Notes under the pieces: model-generated
Told to the model about the DNA's origin: nothing
Seen by the model: the letters and a program-made list of their open reading frames with translations, nothing else
Databases searched by the model: none
Made by a program: the position numbers and the translations under genes
Shown: positions 42,532 through 51,027 of the stretch, piece after piece
Position numbering within the stretch: the stretch's first letter is position 1
Layout: the number at the start of each line of letters is the position of its first letter
NCBI RefSeq assembly: GCF_025290915.1
Contig: NZ_JAOCQE010000005.1
Coordinates: 18,190-82,189, forward strand
Reading direction: 5' to 3'
From: Streptomyces sp. 15-116A
GTDB lineage: Bacteria > Actinomycetota > Actinomycetes > Streptomycetales > Streptomycetaceae
Length of the DNA: 64,000 nt

Positions 42532-44567
42532 GAGCGCCTGGCCAGGGGGACGACGATGCTGTGGGCCCGGCCGCCGATCCACCCGTCGGCGGCCGGCGGG
42601 GGCGCGTCGTGCAGGGTGGCGATGCCGAAGGGGCTGGCGTCCAGGTGCGCGCGCAGGAGGTCCAGGTCGATGTCGCGGGACAGGTTGAGGGGCAGTTGCT
42701 GGTCGTCCTCGACGAGCAGGACCCGCTCCGGCATCCGGAACCGGGCACGCCAGGCGTGGAGTTGGTCGGCCCACTGCTGGAGTGGTGCGGTGCGGGCGGG
42801 CAGCGTGCGGCTGTGGATTTTCCAGCGGGCGGCGGTGAGGATGGTGCGCCGGTAGGTGAGGGCCGGGGTGAAGGGCAGGGTCCAGGCGGCGCCCCAGTCG
42901 AACCAGGTCACCTGCGGGGAGGTGGCCCTGCTGATCTCGCCGAGGAAGCGGGCCATCGGCGGGGTGTAGTTGTTCCACAAGAAGTTGATGGCGGTGGGGG
43001 CCAGTAGCTCCAGCGGCTTGCCCGTCGCGGATTCCACCAGCTGGGGGCGGCCGTCGGTGACGGTGACTGCCAGGTCGCGGGGGAAGAGGACGTGCGGGGC
43101 GGGGCGGCGGAATTCGCCGACGCTCACGATCCGGGGCAGGGCCTGGGGCGCGCGGGTGAGCAGGTCGGCCGCCACCCGTCCGGCGTGGAAGGAGAGCTGC
43201 GCGAGTTCCGCCTCCGGATCGACGGTGGGCAGATGTGCGTACGTGGCCTCAATGCCGGGGAACAGGTGCCAGAACCGGCCGGTCATCGATCCGGCCGAGC
43301 GGGAGACGGTCAGCACACGAAGCCGGAAGTCACCCCGGTCCAGGGCAGGGCCGGAGGAGGCGTGGACCTGTGCGGCAAGTTCGAGGTGGGGCGCCACCTC
43401 GCGAGGCTTGCCGCCGGCCGCTGCCTCCAGTTCCTCGATCATCACCCCGGTCACCGTGACGGTGCGGGTGCCTTCGGCGGCGGCGGTGCCGGTCAGCTCC
43501 AGCAACAGGCGGTCGCGCCGGGACATCGGCCGAGGGGGTTCGCTCGCCGTGACAAACCCGACCGGGAAGCCCACGCCCCGGTCGGGGTCCGTCGCCACCT
43601 CCACCGGCACCGCGGTGTTCTCGCCGTAGCGCTCGGTGAACTGCTCGATCCACCGGCGCCAGGTCGGTGTCCCGTTCGGATGGGTGACCAGGCGGGCCAG
43701 GACGGTCGCCGCGGTCTCCGCTTCGGTCAGCACCTGCTCGGGCAGCCGCACGTCGGCGTCCAGCCGCAGGTCGCATGCGGCCCGCAGGCCGGCTGTCTGA
43801 GCGCGCGCCGCAGGCGGTAAGACGTCGGTGGGATCGGCGACGGTGGCGGGCGCGCGCAGCGAGGAACGCAACAGCCGCACCCGCAGCAGTTCACTGAGCA
43901 ACCGGTCACGCGCGGTGCCGTCCACGGCGGGGAACTCCGCGGCCAGCTTCTCTGACAACTGGCGGTACGCGATGGGTGATCGGGCCAGGTCGAGCACGAG
44001 ACGTAGTGCGGGGCTCAGAGCGAGGCAAAAGGCGGCGTCTCCCTCCGAGGGCACGTGGATGTGCCGGTCGCGCTGCCGGATCAGGGTGTTGACGCAGACC
44101 TCGGCGTCGGCCATGCGCGCCGCGTCGCTCTCCCAGGCGCTGAGCATTTCCTCGAGACCGACCGGCTCGGGGCGGGCCACGGCCTGGTGCTCGTCGCCGA
44201 TGCGGACGGATGTGGTCTGGTCGAAGCCGAGCGGCGCGACGCCGGCGAACAGGCCGAAGGGGGTGGAGCGGCGTGTGTAGCGGATCGCGTAGCGGGCGGT
44301 GGCCAGCGCCGCCCGGCGCATCCGGCGCGCCTTCGGCGTGTGGCCGTCGATGATGGCCCGCACCTGCTCGGCGAGGTGAGGGGTCGTCTGCGACACGGTC
44401 TGGCGGAAGTCGGTGTCGGACCACACCGTACGCAGCCAGGCGCGCCACTCTTCCACGGGCGCCGTGGTTGACGGCCAGAGCGGCATGGTGGGCTCGGTGG
44501 TGTGCGCCGCGGCGCGCAGCATGGCCTGCCCCGCGGCCTCGTACAGAATGGGCCGTCGCCGTGTCAT
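42528..44567 (-). CDS. lanB: lantibiotic dehydratase LanB (glutamylation part)
   Basis: 679 residues. The family signature RRSTPFGLFAGV lies near residue 95, and the long dehydratase N-terminal domain runs to the end (INFLWNNYTPPMARFLGEIS and a final LPLNLSRDIDLDLLRAHL). It should transfer glutamate from glutamyl-tRNA to Ser/Thr of the precursor. The elimination domain of full-length LanB is absent and is found fused to the methyltransferase. GAGGAG seven bases before ATG 44567 decides the start. Confidence 0.87.
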   Translation of the reverse strand: MTRRRPILYEAAGQAMLRAAAHTTEPTMPLWPSTTAPVEEWRAWLRTVWSDTDFRQTVSQTTPHLAEQVRAIIDGHTPKARRMRRAALATARYAIRYTRRSTPFGLFAGVAPLGFDQTTSVRIGDEHQAVARPEPVGLEEMLSAWESDAARMADAEVCVNTLIRQRDRHIHVPSEGDAAFCLALSPALRLVLDLARSPIAYRQLSEKLAAEFPAVDGTARDRLLSELLRVRLLRSSLRAPATVADPTDVLPPAARAQTAGLRAACDLRLDADVRLPEQVLTEAETAATVLARLVTHPNGTPTWRRWIEQFTERYGENTAVPVEVATDPDRGVGFPVGFVTASEPPRPMSRRDRLLLELTGTAAAEGTRTVTVTGVMIEELEAAAGGKPREVAPHLELAAQVHASSGPALDRGDFRLRVLTVSRSAGSMTGRFWHLFPGIEATYAHLPTVDPEAELAQLSFHAGRVAADLLTRAPQALPRIVSVGEFRRPAPHVLFPRDLAVTVTDGRPQLVESATGKPLELLAPTAINFLWNNYTPPMARFLGEISRATSPQVTWFDWGAAWTLPFTPALTYRRTILTAARWKIHSRTLPARTAPLQQWADQLHAWRARFRMPERVLLVEDDQQLPLNLSRDIDLDLLRAHLDASPFGIATLHDAPPPAADGWIGGRAHSIVVPLARRS

Positions 44568-44602
44568 CAGGGCTCTCCTCATCTTCTGGCGTGGCGGGCT
44601 GG

Positions 44603-44637
44603 GCGGGCCGGACGGGGAGAGTCCCCGTCCGGCCCGC
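44603..44637 (-). terminator. strong hairpin between lanthipeptide precursor and lanB
   Basis: A perfect 16-bp stem (44603-44618 with 44622-44637) closes a GAG loop, 20 bases beyond the precursor stop and 36 before lanB. No T-run follows. Such read-through hairpins usually make precursor mRNA exceed enzyme mRNA in lantibiotic operons. Confidence 0.75.
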
Positions 44638-44656
44638 GTTGCCGAGGTGTCCCGGC

Positions 44657-44842
44657 TTACGAGGTGGTGCAGGCGCTGGGGCAGGAGCTGCCGCAGGTGT
44701 CGCCCGTGCTGCACATCAGGACCGTCTCGGTCGCCGGCGTGCCCTCGATGAAGGTGATGTCGAGGACGAACGGGTCGTCGTCGGTCTTCGCGAGGTTCGC
44801 CTGCGCGGGAGCGGTCGGCCTCTCGGCCTGAATGGCGGTCAT
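44657..44842 (-). CDS. FxLD-family lanthipeptide precursor
   Basis: 61 residues. The leader contains FVLD at 25-28, the FxLD motif that names the family, followed by ITFIEG. The C-terminal core carries C44, C50, C54 and C58 together with many Ser/Thr (TGDTCGSSCPSACTTS), so up to four thioether rings are possible. An exact TAGGAGG lies upstream of ATG 44842. Product activity cannot be read from sequence. Confidence 0.9.
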   Translation of the reverse strand: MTAIQAERPTAPAQANLAKTDDDPFVLDITFIEGTPATETVLMCSTGDTCGSSCPSACTTS

Positions 44843-44969
44843 ACATGCCTCCTAGGAGTGGGTGGTGCAGGATGCCGAGGCCCGGTCGGACCCCGGGGTC
44901 TGCCACCAGACGGCGACGGGCGGCGAAGGCGCCTGCGTGGTCGCGCGCCGGGGAGTCGGGGTGGTGCCG

Positions 44970-45437
44970 TCAGGCCGTAGCGGCCTGGGCCCGGGGAGGA
45001 TTGCTGGCGGCTTGGTCTAGCACCCGGGTGAAGTGCTCGGCCTGCTCATCGCCCTCGGCCTCCTCGGCTCGGAGGCTGCCGAACCGCTTCCAGTACCGCT
45101 GGCAGACGTCGCTCTCCATCAGCTGCGCGGCGTACCACGGCAGGTGCCCGGTGCGGACGAAGCCGAGGCGGTTGCGCAGGCTGAGCATGCAGATGAGCTG
45201 GTTGGCTTTCAGCAGCTGCATGTACTCCTCGACGTCCATGTCCTCGGGCGTCCAGAGCTTGGCGAGGTCGGGGTTGGTGGAGATCTGGGCCAGCCAGTCG
45301 AGCTGGTTGCGGGCGAGAACCGTCTCGTTGCGCTGGGCCTGGTGCCGCGCGTCCTGCCTGAGCCGGGCGGCTCCGACCATGGCGCTGGTGAGGGAGACGG
45401 CCGCACCGGCAGCCAGGACGGCGGTGGTGAGCTTCAT
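44970..45437 (-). CDS. DUF6082-like membrane-anchored protein
   Basis: 155 residues. A hydrophobic N-terminal helix (LTTAVLAAGAAVSLTSAMVG) probably anchors it, followed by RLRQDARHQAQRNETVLARN and SLRNRLGFVRTGHLPWYAAQ, which I associate with DUF6082. These proteins are frequent in Streptomyces and often sit near RiPP genes, without known function. It precedes the precursor by 127 bp in the same direction. Confidence 0.65.
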   Translation of the reverse strand: MKLTTAVLAAGAAVSLTSAMVGAARLRQDARHQAQRNETVLARNQLDWLAQISTNPDLAKLWTPEDMDVEEYMQLLKANQLICMLSLRNRLGFVRTGHLPWYAAQLMESDVCQRYWKRFGSLRAEEAEGDEQAEHFTRVLDQAASNPPRAQAATA

Positions 45438-45510
45438 CGGTCAACGATCCTTTCGCAGGGCGGAGTGGCGGTCGGCAGGCCGACTGGTGGAGAACCTGGG
45501 GGGCGCGTGT

Positions 45511-46086
45511 TCACGCCGCCCCCGCGAGGACGACGGTCAGGGCTTCAGCGGCAGAGTGGTCCGGCCTGTAGCGGCGGCGCACCGCCTTGAGAGCGATGGC
45601 AAGCGGCGGCAGACCCACGGTCGCCCTGCGCGCGTCGACGGACGCCGGCGCGCGCAGCGGGCACAGCTCGATCCCGTCGGCGCTCAGCAGGAGCTGGGTG
45701 CCGTACTCCTGGTCCTGGCCGGTGTTGATGAGGGTGCGGTCGTGCAGGTGTGCCCAGTGGTGGACGAGCGCGTCGTTGGACTGAACCGCTCGTTCCAGCA
45801 GTCTGGTGGCGGCGCGCTGGAAGCCTGAGTTGTCGTCGCTGTGCAGGGCGATGCGCCAGGCGGCGCGGGCGCCGGAAACGCCGACGAGGCGGTGTCCGGG
45901 CCAGTCGTGCTCGGCCAGGATGCGACGCAGCACGTTGGTGTTGGCGTGGTCGGTGTGCCGGCCCTGCCCGAGTTGGACGGCGTCGAGCTGGTCGCGCACG
46001 CGCTTGGCCCGGTGCGCGGCCGACGCCTGTGCGCGGGCGATCAGCTCGCGGGCGAGGTCGGGTCGCTGTGGCTGGTCGGTTGTCAC
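45511..46086 (-). CDS. DUF6624-like protein
   Basis: 191 residues from GTG 46086, overlapping the upstream gene by GTGA. RRILAEHDWPGHRLVGVSGA, ARAAWRIALHSDD, FQRAATRLLERAVQ and DRTLINTGQDQEYGTQ follow the DUF6624 pattern. Function is unknown. It is one of several accessory genes ahead of the FxLD precursor in the same direction. Confidence 0.65.
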   Translation of the reverse strand: MTTDQPQRPDLARELIARAQASAAHRAKRVRDQLDAVQLGQGRHTDHANTNVLRRILAEHDWPGHRLVGVSGARAAWRIALHSDDNSGFQRAATRLLERAVQSNDALVHHWAHLHDRTLINTGQDQEYGTQLLLSADGIELCPLRAPASVDARRATVGLPPLAIALKAVRRRYRPDHSAAEALTVVLAGAA

Positions 46087-46733
46087 GCGGGGCTCCGATC
46101 GTCCCCTGCCGGATAAGGAGCGTGGGCCTGGCAGCTGATCAGTGCGCTGAGTCCGGGGCGGTGCTCGGCGGCCAGTTCGAGGCGGGCGACGCGGTCCCCC
46201 TCCCGGCCCGGACCGGAACCCCGCACGTCCCATCCCATGTCCGTGAGTCGACGCAGCAGGGCGGCGATGGGCTCGGCTTGGAGGGCGTGGCGGGCCAGGA
46301 TTTCGGCCCGTACGAGCGGGAGGCTTAGCCGGGCGGCGAGGTCGGAGGCCCACAGGGTGATCAGCCGGGTGATGTCGTCGGGCTGGTCGGGCAGGGTGTG
46401 GACGCGTCCCAGGCGGAGGCAGGGGCCGTCGCCCCAGCTGAGGCCAGGATCGTGCGCGGGGACCATGCAGGCGAGCAGCTTTCCGTCCTCGAACAGACCG
46501 GCCGAGTTCGTCTGCGGGTCGCGGAACAGGGTCGGCACGTCGGCTTGGGCGGGCACCGGGAGACCGCGCAGGGTGAGCCAGCGCTGCCGGTCCTGCACGA
46601 GAGCCGCGGCTTCCGCGCGCTCGGCGTCCGTGCGTAACGTGCGCACCGTGTATATGGCGCCCGGGTACTTTGGCGCGGACGAGGTAGCAGCCGGAGGCTC
46701 CTCGCGGGCCAGGGGAGTGGGGGGCCTTTTCAC
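46083..46733 (-). CDS. GNAT-like protein
   Basis: 216 residues from GTG 46733, which overlaps the stop of the LuxR-type gene. YTVRTLRTDAERAEAAALVQ at the start, GLFEDGKLLACMVP and LRLGRVHTLPDQPDDITRLI follow the strand-helix order of a GNAT fold, but the acetyl-CoA loop is poorly conserved. It may acylate the peptide product or a small molecule, or be a degenerate relative. Confidence 0.45.
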   Translation of the reverse strand: MKRPPTPLAREEPPAATSSAPKYPGAIYTVRTLRTDAERAEAAALVQDRQRWLTLRGLPVPAQADVPTLFRDPQTNSAGLFEDGKLLACMVPAHDPGLSWGDGPCLRLGRVHTLPDQPDDITRLITLWASDLAARLSLPLVRAEILARHALQAEPIAALLRRLTDMGWDVRGSGPGREGDRVARLELAAEHRPGLSALISCQAHAPYPAGDDRSPA

Positions 46734-47215
46734 TGGCTCGCTCCGCTCCGCGCCGCTGGGTCGGTCGGCAGCAGCTTCCAGCCGTGGGCAAGGATCACCA
46801 GGTGGGTGGTGTCCCGCGCGCCTGTGTCGGCGAGGAGTTGGTCGAGTGCGGCGCGCTGGTCGGCGGGGGCGAGCTTGGCGGCGACGGCGATGCCGCGGGG
46901 GTCGCTGTGCTCGGCGACGGCTCGGAGCAGCAGCCGCTGCTCCGGGGTGAGGGATGGCGCTGGCCGGTCCGCCGTGGGTGGGGCCACCTGCTGGGTGGCG
47001 AACATGCGGTGCACGATCACCGGAGGCTTGCAGCGGGGCGGGCAGTGGAGGCTCTCGCGGATGTCGCGGAGGTACTGGCGGACGGTCACGGGTGACAGGA
47101 CGGTCTGCGTGGCAATCTCTTGGGCCGTGAGGCCGTTCGCGAGGTGCTGGGCGACGCGCTGCAGGGTCGGCGTCAGGGGCGTGATCGGTGCACTGGTCGT
47201 CACGGGCGGGGTCAC
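46730..47215 (-). CDS. LuxR-type HTH regulator
   Basis: 161 residues from GTG 47215. An N-terminal LuxR-like HTH is clear (ITPLTPTLQRVAQHLANGLT, then AQEIATQTVLSPVTVRQYLR). A second half with LTPEQRLLLRAVAEHSD and LLADTGARDTTHLVILAHGW resembles another degenerate LuxR-type HTH. It is the first of the genes leading into the FxLD cluster and is a good candidate for its pathway regulator. GAGAGA precedes the GTG. Confidence 0.72.
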   Translation of the reverse strand: MTPPVTTSAPITPLTPTLQRVAQHLANGLTAQEIATQTVLSPVTVRQYLRDIRESLHCPPRCKPPVIVHRMFATQQVAPPTADRPAPSLTPEQRLLLRAVAEHSDPRGIAVAAKLAPADQRAALDQLLADTGARDTTHLVILAHGWKLLPTDPAARSGASQ

Positions 47216-47340
47216 GGTGTCTCTCTCGGCTGGGTGGATGGTCACGGGGAGGGGTGCCGCCGGTCCCCGCGGGGGACGGGGGCCGGCGGCACGGGCCCGT
47301 GCGCGGCGGTGGGGAGTCACGGGGTGCCGCGCACGGGGGC

Positions 47341-48594
47341 TCATGCGGCCGTCGGGTCGGGTCGCGCCCAGGCGGCTTCGGCAGCGAGGCGTTCGGACCA
47401 CTGGATGTGGTCTTCGTCGAAGGCGGCATCGGCCAGGCGGATGCGCTGGACTTCGCCGGTACCGGCCGGTGGGTAGGTGTGCTGGATGTCGCGCCACAGA
47501 CGCTGGAGGACGTAGTCGCGGTCGAGGGCGTGGGCGCCGTGCAGTTCCATGGCGTCCTGGGCGGACTGCATGGCCCACTGGTGGCCGAGGTATTTCGAGT
47601 TGATCAGGTCGGCGTCGCAGGGCAGGCCCTGGTCGAGGAGGTGCACGGCCTGGTAGGCGAGTATCCGGCCGGCGCGCAGGCGGGCCTCCATGCCGCCGAT
47701 GCGGTCCCGCAGGACGGGCAGGTCGGACAGGGCGCCCCGGTAGCGGGCTCGGGTCTTGAGCCGACTGGTGGTGGTGTCCACGACGGCTTCGTGGATGCCG
47801 AGGCTGACGGCGGCCAGGTTGGGGCGGCCGTAGAGGATGCTGCTGCTCTGGGCCACGGCCAGTCCCTGGCCGACCTCGCCGACCACGTTGTCTTCGGGGA
47901 CGCGGACGTGGTCGAGGTCGAGTCGGCCGGCGGAGAAGCCGTGCAGGCCGAGCCCGGCACGGTGGTCGGGGACGCAGAGCCTGGGGCGGTCGGCTTCGAC
48001 CATGAACGCGGTCAGGGCCTGGGAGGTGTTCACGCCGGGTGCGGCGGTGCGGGCGATGATGAGGTGGGCTCCGGCGAGGTGGCTGTTGCCGATGTGGGTC
48101 TTGCTGCCGGTGATCACCCACTCGGTGCCGGCGCGTTCGGCGGTGGTTTCGATGCCGCCGATGTGTCCGCCGGCTTGCGGTTCGGTCACGGCGATCGACA
48201 GCAGCAGGGACCCGTCCGCGACCCGGGGCAGCCAGCGGCCCTTCTGCTCGTAGGTGGCGAAGTGCAGCAGGGCGCCGACGGGGATGAGGGTGGCCTGCAG
48301 GATGGCCGCGGCAGCCGCCGAGGCCCGCGCGATGCGGTGGACCAGGATGGTCTTGGCCACGTGTCCGGCGCCCAGTCCGCCGAAGGCGGCCGGGACGGTG
48401 ACGGCGAACCAGCGCCGTGCGGCCATCAGGCCGGCGACCTTGCGCTCCACTTTGCCCGGAGCGGCCTCCATCCGCGCGGCGCGCGGCGCGACGTGCTCGG
48501 CCGCGAAGGAGTCTGCCTCCTGCCACAGCAGGTCGTGGCGGGCGGTGAGGTAGGGACGCAGCGCCGGCGGAGGCGTGGTGGGTGTGGCGGACAT
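47341..48594 (-). CDS. acyl-CoA dehydrogenase
   Basis: 417 residues with the family layout: helical N-terminal domain, LLLSIAVTEPQAGGHIGGIE and GTEWVITGSKTHIGNSHLAG in the beta domain that holds FAD, and a helical C-terminal domain with INSKYLGHQWAMQSAQDAME, LHGAHALDRDYVLQRLWRDI and QHTY. It may oxidise an acyl-CoA, or an acyl group on a carrier protein as in biosynthetic clusters. It lies between the FxLD and conservon regions in the same direction, 82 bp downstream of the GAF gene. Confidence 0.85.
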   Translation of the reverse strand: MSATPTTPPPALRPYLTARHDLLWQEADSFAAEHVAPRAARMEAAPGKVERKVAGLMAARRWFAVTVPAAFGGLGAGHVAKTILVHRIARASAAAAAILQATLIPVGALLHFATYEQKGRWLPRVADGSLLLSIAVTEPQAGGHIGGIETTAERAGTEWVITGSKTHIGNSHLAGAHLIIARTAAPGVNTSQALTAFMVEADRPRLCVPDHRAGLGLHGFSAGRLDLDHVRVPEDNVVGEVGQGLAVAQSSSILYGRPNLAAVSLGIHEAVVDTTTSRLKTRARYRGALSDLPVLRDRIGGMEARLRAGRILAYQAVHLLDQGLPCDADLINSKYLGHQWAMQSAQDAMELHGAHALDRDYVLQRLWRDIQHTYPPAGTGEVQRIRLADAAFDEDHIQWSERLAAEAAWARPDPTAA

Positions 48595-48676
48595 GGTCTC
48601 CCTCTCCCTGGATGAAGGTCGCGACGCGGAGCGGCCGGGGATCGCCTACGGCTCCCGGGTGGGGGCGTGTAACGGC

Positions 48677-49318
48677 CTAGCGGACGAGGGCCCGGGACAT
48701 GTGGTCCATCACCTGCGTGCCGGTGTTGATGGTGATGTCCCTGATCCGTCGGGCCTCGCTCAGAGGCCGTTTCTCGGGGTCGATGACGCACACCGTGCCC
48801 AGGACGGTGCCGCTTTCGTGGATCAGCGGGGCGCCGAAGTAGGAGCGGATCCCGACCGCGTCGACCACCGCGTTACCGCTGAAGCGCGGGCTGGCGTGTA
48901 CATCGTGTAGCGGGAGGGCCTTCTTGCGGGCCATGACCTCCGGGCACCAGCCGTGGTCGCGGCTCATGGTGCGGCCGACGATCACGTACCCGCTGTCGGC
49001 GGGCGGCTGGTGCAGCCCGACGAAGGTCTGCTCCTCCAAGCCCAGGTTGACGAAGCCGTACAGGAACCCGGCCTGCTCAGCCATGTCGCGGGCCAGCTCA
49101 TCGAAGTCCTCGTTGGCCACGGGCGGCACGCCCAAGAGGTTGAGCAGCTCGTAACGCCGCGCCAGCTCCAGCGACTGCTGGGGCGACTGGCGGGTGAGGG
49201 CGGTGGTGGGCGGGGCAGGCTGGCCGCGTGCGACGTCCCGCATATCGCGTCGCGGCAAGGACCGGGTGGGCGGGGCTTCCTGCGGCGCGCGGTAGAGGTC
49301 GCTGGGGTGCTGTGGCAT
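48677..49318 (-). CDS. GAF-domain sensor protein of the conservon
   Basis: 213 residues. A GAF domain spans about 45-205: RYELLNLLGVPPVANEDFDE, RDHGWCPEVMARKKALPLHD and AVGIRSYFGAPLIHESGTVL, then GTVCVIDPEKRPLS. GAF domains bind small ligands or sense redox state. The ATG overlaps the cvnD stop by one base (TGATG), so it belongs to the conservon operon and may act as an input or output partner. Confidence 0.8.
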   Translation of the reverse strand: MPQHPSDLYRAPQEAPPTRSLPRRDMRDVARGQPAPPTTALTRQSPQQSLELARRYELLNLLGVPPVANEDFDELARDMAEQAGFLYGFVNLGLEEQTFVGLHQPPADSGYVIVGRTMSRDHGWCPEVMARKKALPLHDVHASPRFSGNAVVDAVGIRSYFGAPLIHESGTVLGTVCVIDPEKRPLSEARRIRDITINTGTQVMDHMSRALVR

Positions 49319-49986
49319 CAGGCGTCCTGGAGGTTGGTGGAAGGAGCGTGACCAGCGCGGGTGGTAGCGGCGCTGTTCACGGCGTGGTCGACGAGGGTCA
49401 GCAGGACGCCGGCGACGTGGTTCGGGTCGCGGGCGTCGCAGGTGACCACAGGCACGGCGGCGGGAAGTTCGAGAGCGGTGCGGACCTGCTCGGGGTGGTA
49501 GCGGTGCGCCCCGTCGAACTGATTGAGGGCGACAACGAAGGGCAGACCGATGTCTTCGAAGAAGCTGACGGGGGTGAAGCTGCTCTCCAAGCGGCGGGTG
49601 TCGACCAGGACGACCGCGCCGACGGCGCCGCGGGAGAGGTCGTACCAGAGGTCGACGAAACGGTCCTGGCCCGGCGTGCCAAACAGGAACAGCTCCAAAG
49701 GCATCGGCGCGTCGGGCAGGCTCAGGCGGCCGAAGTCGAAGGCGACCGTGGTGGTCTCCTTCGCCTCGATGCCCGCCAGACTGTCGACGTCCGCGCTCGC
49801 CTCGGTCAGGTACTCCTCCGTGCTCAGCGGCGTGATCTCACTGACGGCGCCCACGGCGGTGGTCTTGCCCGCGCCGAAGCCCCCGGCGATCACGATTTTC
49901 AGCACCGTCGGCGCACCGGTCCGCAGGAGCGGCGAACTATGCGGCACCGCGGCCGGGTCATCCGGCCTGGGGACAGGCAACGGCAT
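49318..49986 (-). CDS. cvnD: conservon GTPase CvnD
   Basis: 222 residues. P-loop GGFGAGKTTAVGAVSEI, switch region LSTEEYLTEASADVD, GTPGQDRFVDLWYDLSRGAV for the DxxG region, and NQFD in place of NKxD. CvnD proteins are Ras-like small GTPases that associate with CvnA, B and C at the membrane in Streptomyces. Its ATG overlaps the cvnC stop at 49986, inside an 82-bp duplicated segment. Confidence 0.88.
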   Translation of the reverse strand: MPLPVPRPDDPAAVPHSSPLLRTGAPTVLKIVIAGGFGAGKTTAVGAVSEITPLSTEEYLTEASADVDSLAGIEAKETTTVAFDFGRLSLPDAPMPLELFLFGTPGQDRFVDLWYDLSRGAVGAVVLVDTRRLESSFTPVSFFEDIGLPFVVALNQFDGAHRYHPEQVRTALELPAAVPVVTCDARDPNHVAGVLLTLVDHAVNSAATTRAGHAPSTNLQDA

Positions 49987-50128
49987 CAGGCCACTTCCTC
50001 TTCGAGCCCGCTGACACGGCTGCCAGCAGCTGGGGAGACGGACCGGCCCTGGGGGTAGGCAACGGCATCAGGCCACTTCCTCTTCAAGCCCGCTGACACG
50101 GCTGCCAGCAGCTGAGTAGACGGACCGG
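49966..50128 (-). repeat. 82-bp tandem duplication across the cvnC/cvnD junction
   Basis: The segment ending at 50046 is repeated with a few mismatches at about 50048-50128, with an offset of exactly 82 bases (for example GGCATCAGGCCACTTCCTCT at 49982 and 50064). It contains the end of cvnC and the start of cvnD. As 82 is not a multiple of three, cvnC reads the two copies in different frames. Confidence 0.85.
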
Positions 50129-50447
50129 AGCCCGCACCGGTATCGGCATAGGACTGGGCCAGGGGGACGACGAGGGCGTCGGCGTCCATGAGGTCGGACA
50201 CGAGGATTTTGACGGCGGTGACGGGCCGGCCAAGGCGGCCCGCCAGCTCGACCACCGACCGCCGGCGCTCCCGGCACAGGGCGAGGATCTCCTCGCACTC
50301 CTCGGCCTGCGCCGGGCCGGGCCTGCCCGCTCCGGGCTCCAGCACGGTTTCCAGACCGAGCAGGTGCCGCGGCTTGGTACGCCCGCGCGTCAGGGTGTAG
50401 GTCCGCACGAACGCCGACTCCTCGGCCGCGCGACCGTACGTGGTCAC
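49986..50447 (-). CDS. cvnC: conservon DUF742 protein CvnC, extended by a duplication
   Basis: 153 residues from GTG 50447, overlapping the cvnB stop. It has the DUF742 pattern: VRTYTLTRGRTKPR, CEEILALCRERRRSVVELAG, RLGRPVTAVKILVSDL and the near-terminal LLAAVSAGLKRK. The family usually ends about there; here another 25 or so residues (WPDAVAYPQG to GLEEEVA) are read through the 82-bp duplicated segment. DUF742 proteins are winged-helix-like partners of the conservon GTPase. Confidence 0.85.
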   Translation of the reverse strand: MTTYGRAAEESAFVRTYTLTRGRTKPRHLLGLETVLEPGAGRPGPAQAEECEEILALCRERRRSVVELAGRLGRPVTAVKILVSDLMDADALVVPLAQSYADTGAGSGPSTQLLAAVSAGLKRKWPDAVAYPQGRSVSPAAGSRVSGLEEEVA

Positions 50448-50959
50448 CGGACCTCTCCGCCCGCGCCGACACGGACGGGGATCACCATGTACGGGGCGAA
50501 CTTTTGGACCAGGCGCCCCATCTCGAACCCGACGGTGCCCGCGTCGGCGTCTCTGGCGGCGATGACGGCGAGGATGGTGTCCACCTCACCGCGTTCGTTG
50601 CCGGGATGGGTGTCGAAGGCCGCGCTGCGCCCGGCGCTCTGGACGAAGAACAGGCAGTCGTCTCGCTCGATGATGACCTGGCCCGCCGGCCTCTTCTTCC
50701 CGCGCGGACCGGTGATGTTTGCCGCGAGTGAGGCCACCCCGCTGAAGGCGGCCGACAGTTCGTCCGCCCAGTCCTTGTCGACATCGCTGTCCAGCAGACG
50801 CAGCCCGTCACGTGAGATCAGGACGGCGTGTGTGACGCCCGGTGTCTCGGAGGCGAACTGACGCAGCAGCCAGACCATGCTGTCCCGCTGTCCGCTTGTG
50901 GTCGTCGCGGATGCGGGCGTGCCGTCGGTCACGTTGCTGATCGGGGGGTGGGTGCTCAT
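50444..50959 (-). CDS. cvnB: conservon roadblock/LC7 protein CvnB
   Basis: 171 residues. The roadblock domain covers about 27-140: DSMVWLLRQFASETPGVTHA, VLISRDGLRLLDSD, AAFSGVASLAANITG and QVIIERDDCLFFVQSAG. Such proteins act as partners or GAP-like regulators of small GTPases. ATG 50959 lies 69 bp after cvnA, and its stop overlaps cvnC by GTGA. Confidence 0.88.
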   Translation of the reverse strand: MSTHPPISNVTDGTPASATTTSGQRDSMVWLLRQFASETPGVTHAVLISRDGLRLLDSDVDKDWADELSAAFSGVASLAANITGPRGKKRPAGQVIIERDDCLFFVQSAGRSAAFDTHPGNERGEVDTILAVIAARDADAGTVGFEMGRLVQKFAPYMVIPVRVGAGGEVR

Positions 50960-51027
50960 AGGGATCGCTCCAGAAGGGGAAGGGCCAGCGGAAGCCACGG
51001 GCCACCGGGAACGCGGAAGGACGAGGG

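Noticed and set aside
45511..48526. Long minus-strand frames extending upstream of the DUF6624, GNAT-like and LuxR genes
   Set aside because: The upstream extensions are antisense-like Arg/Pro-rich sequence. Overlapping GTG starts with the previous stops define the real genes.
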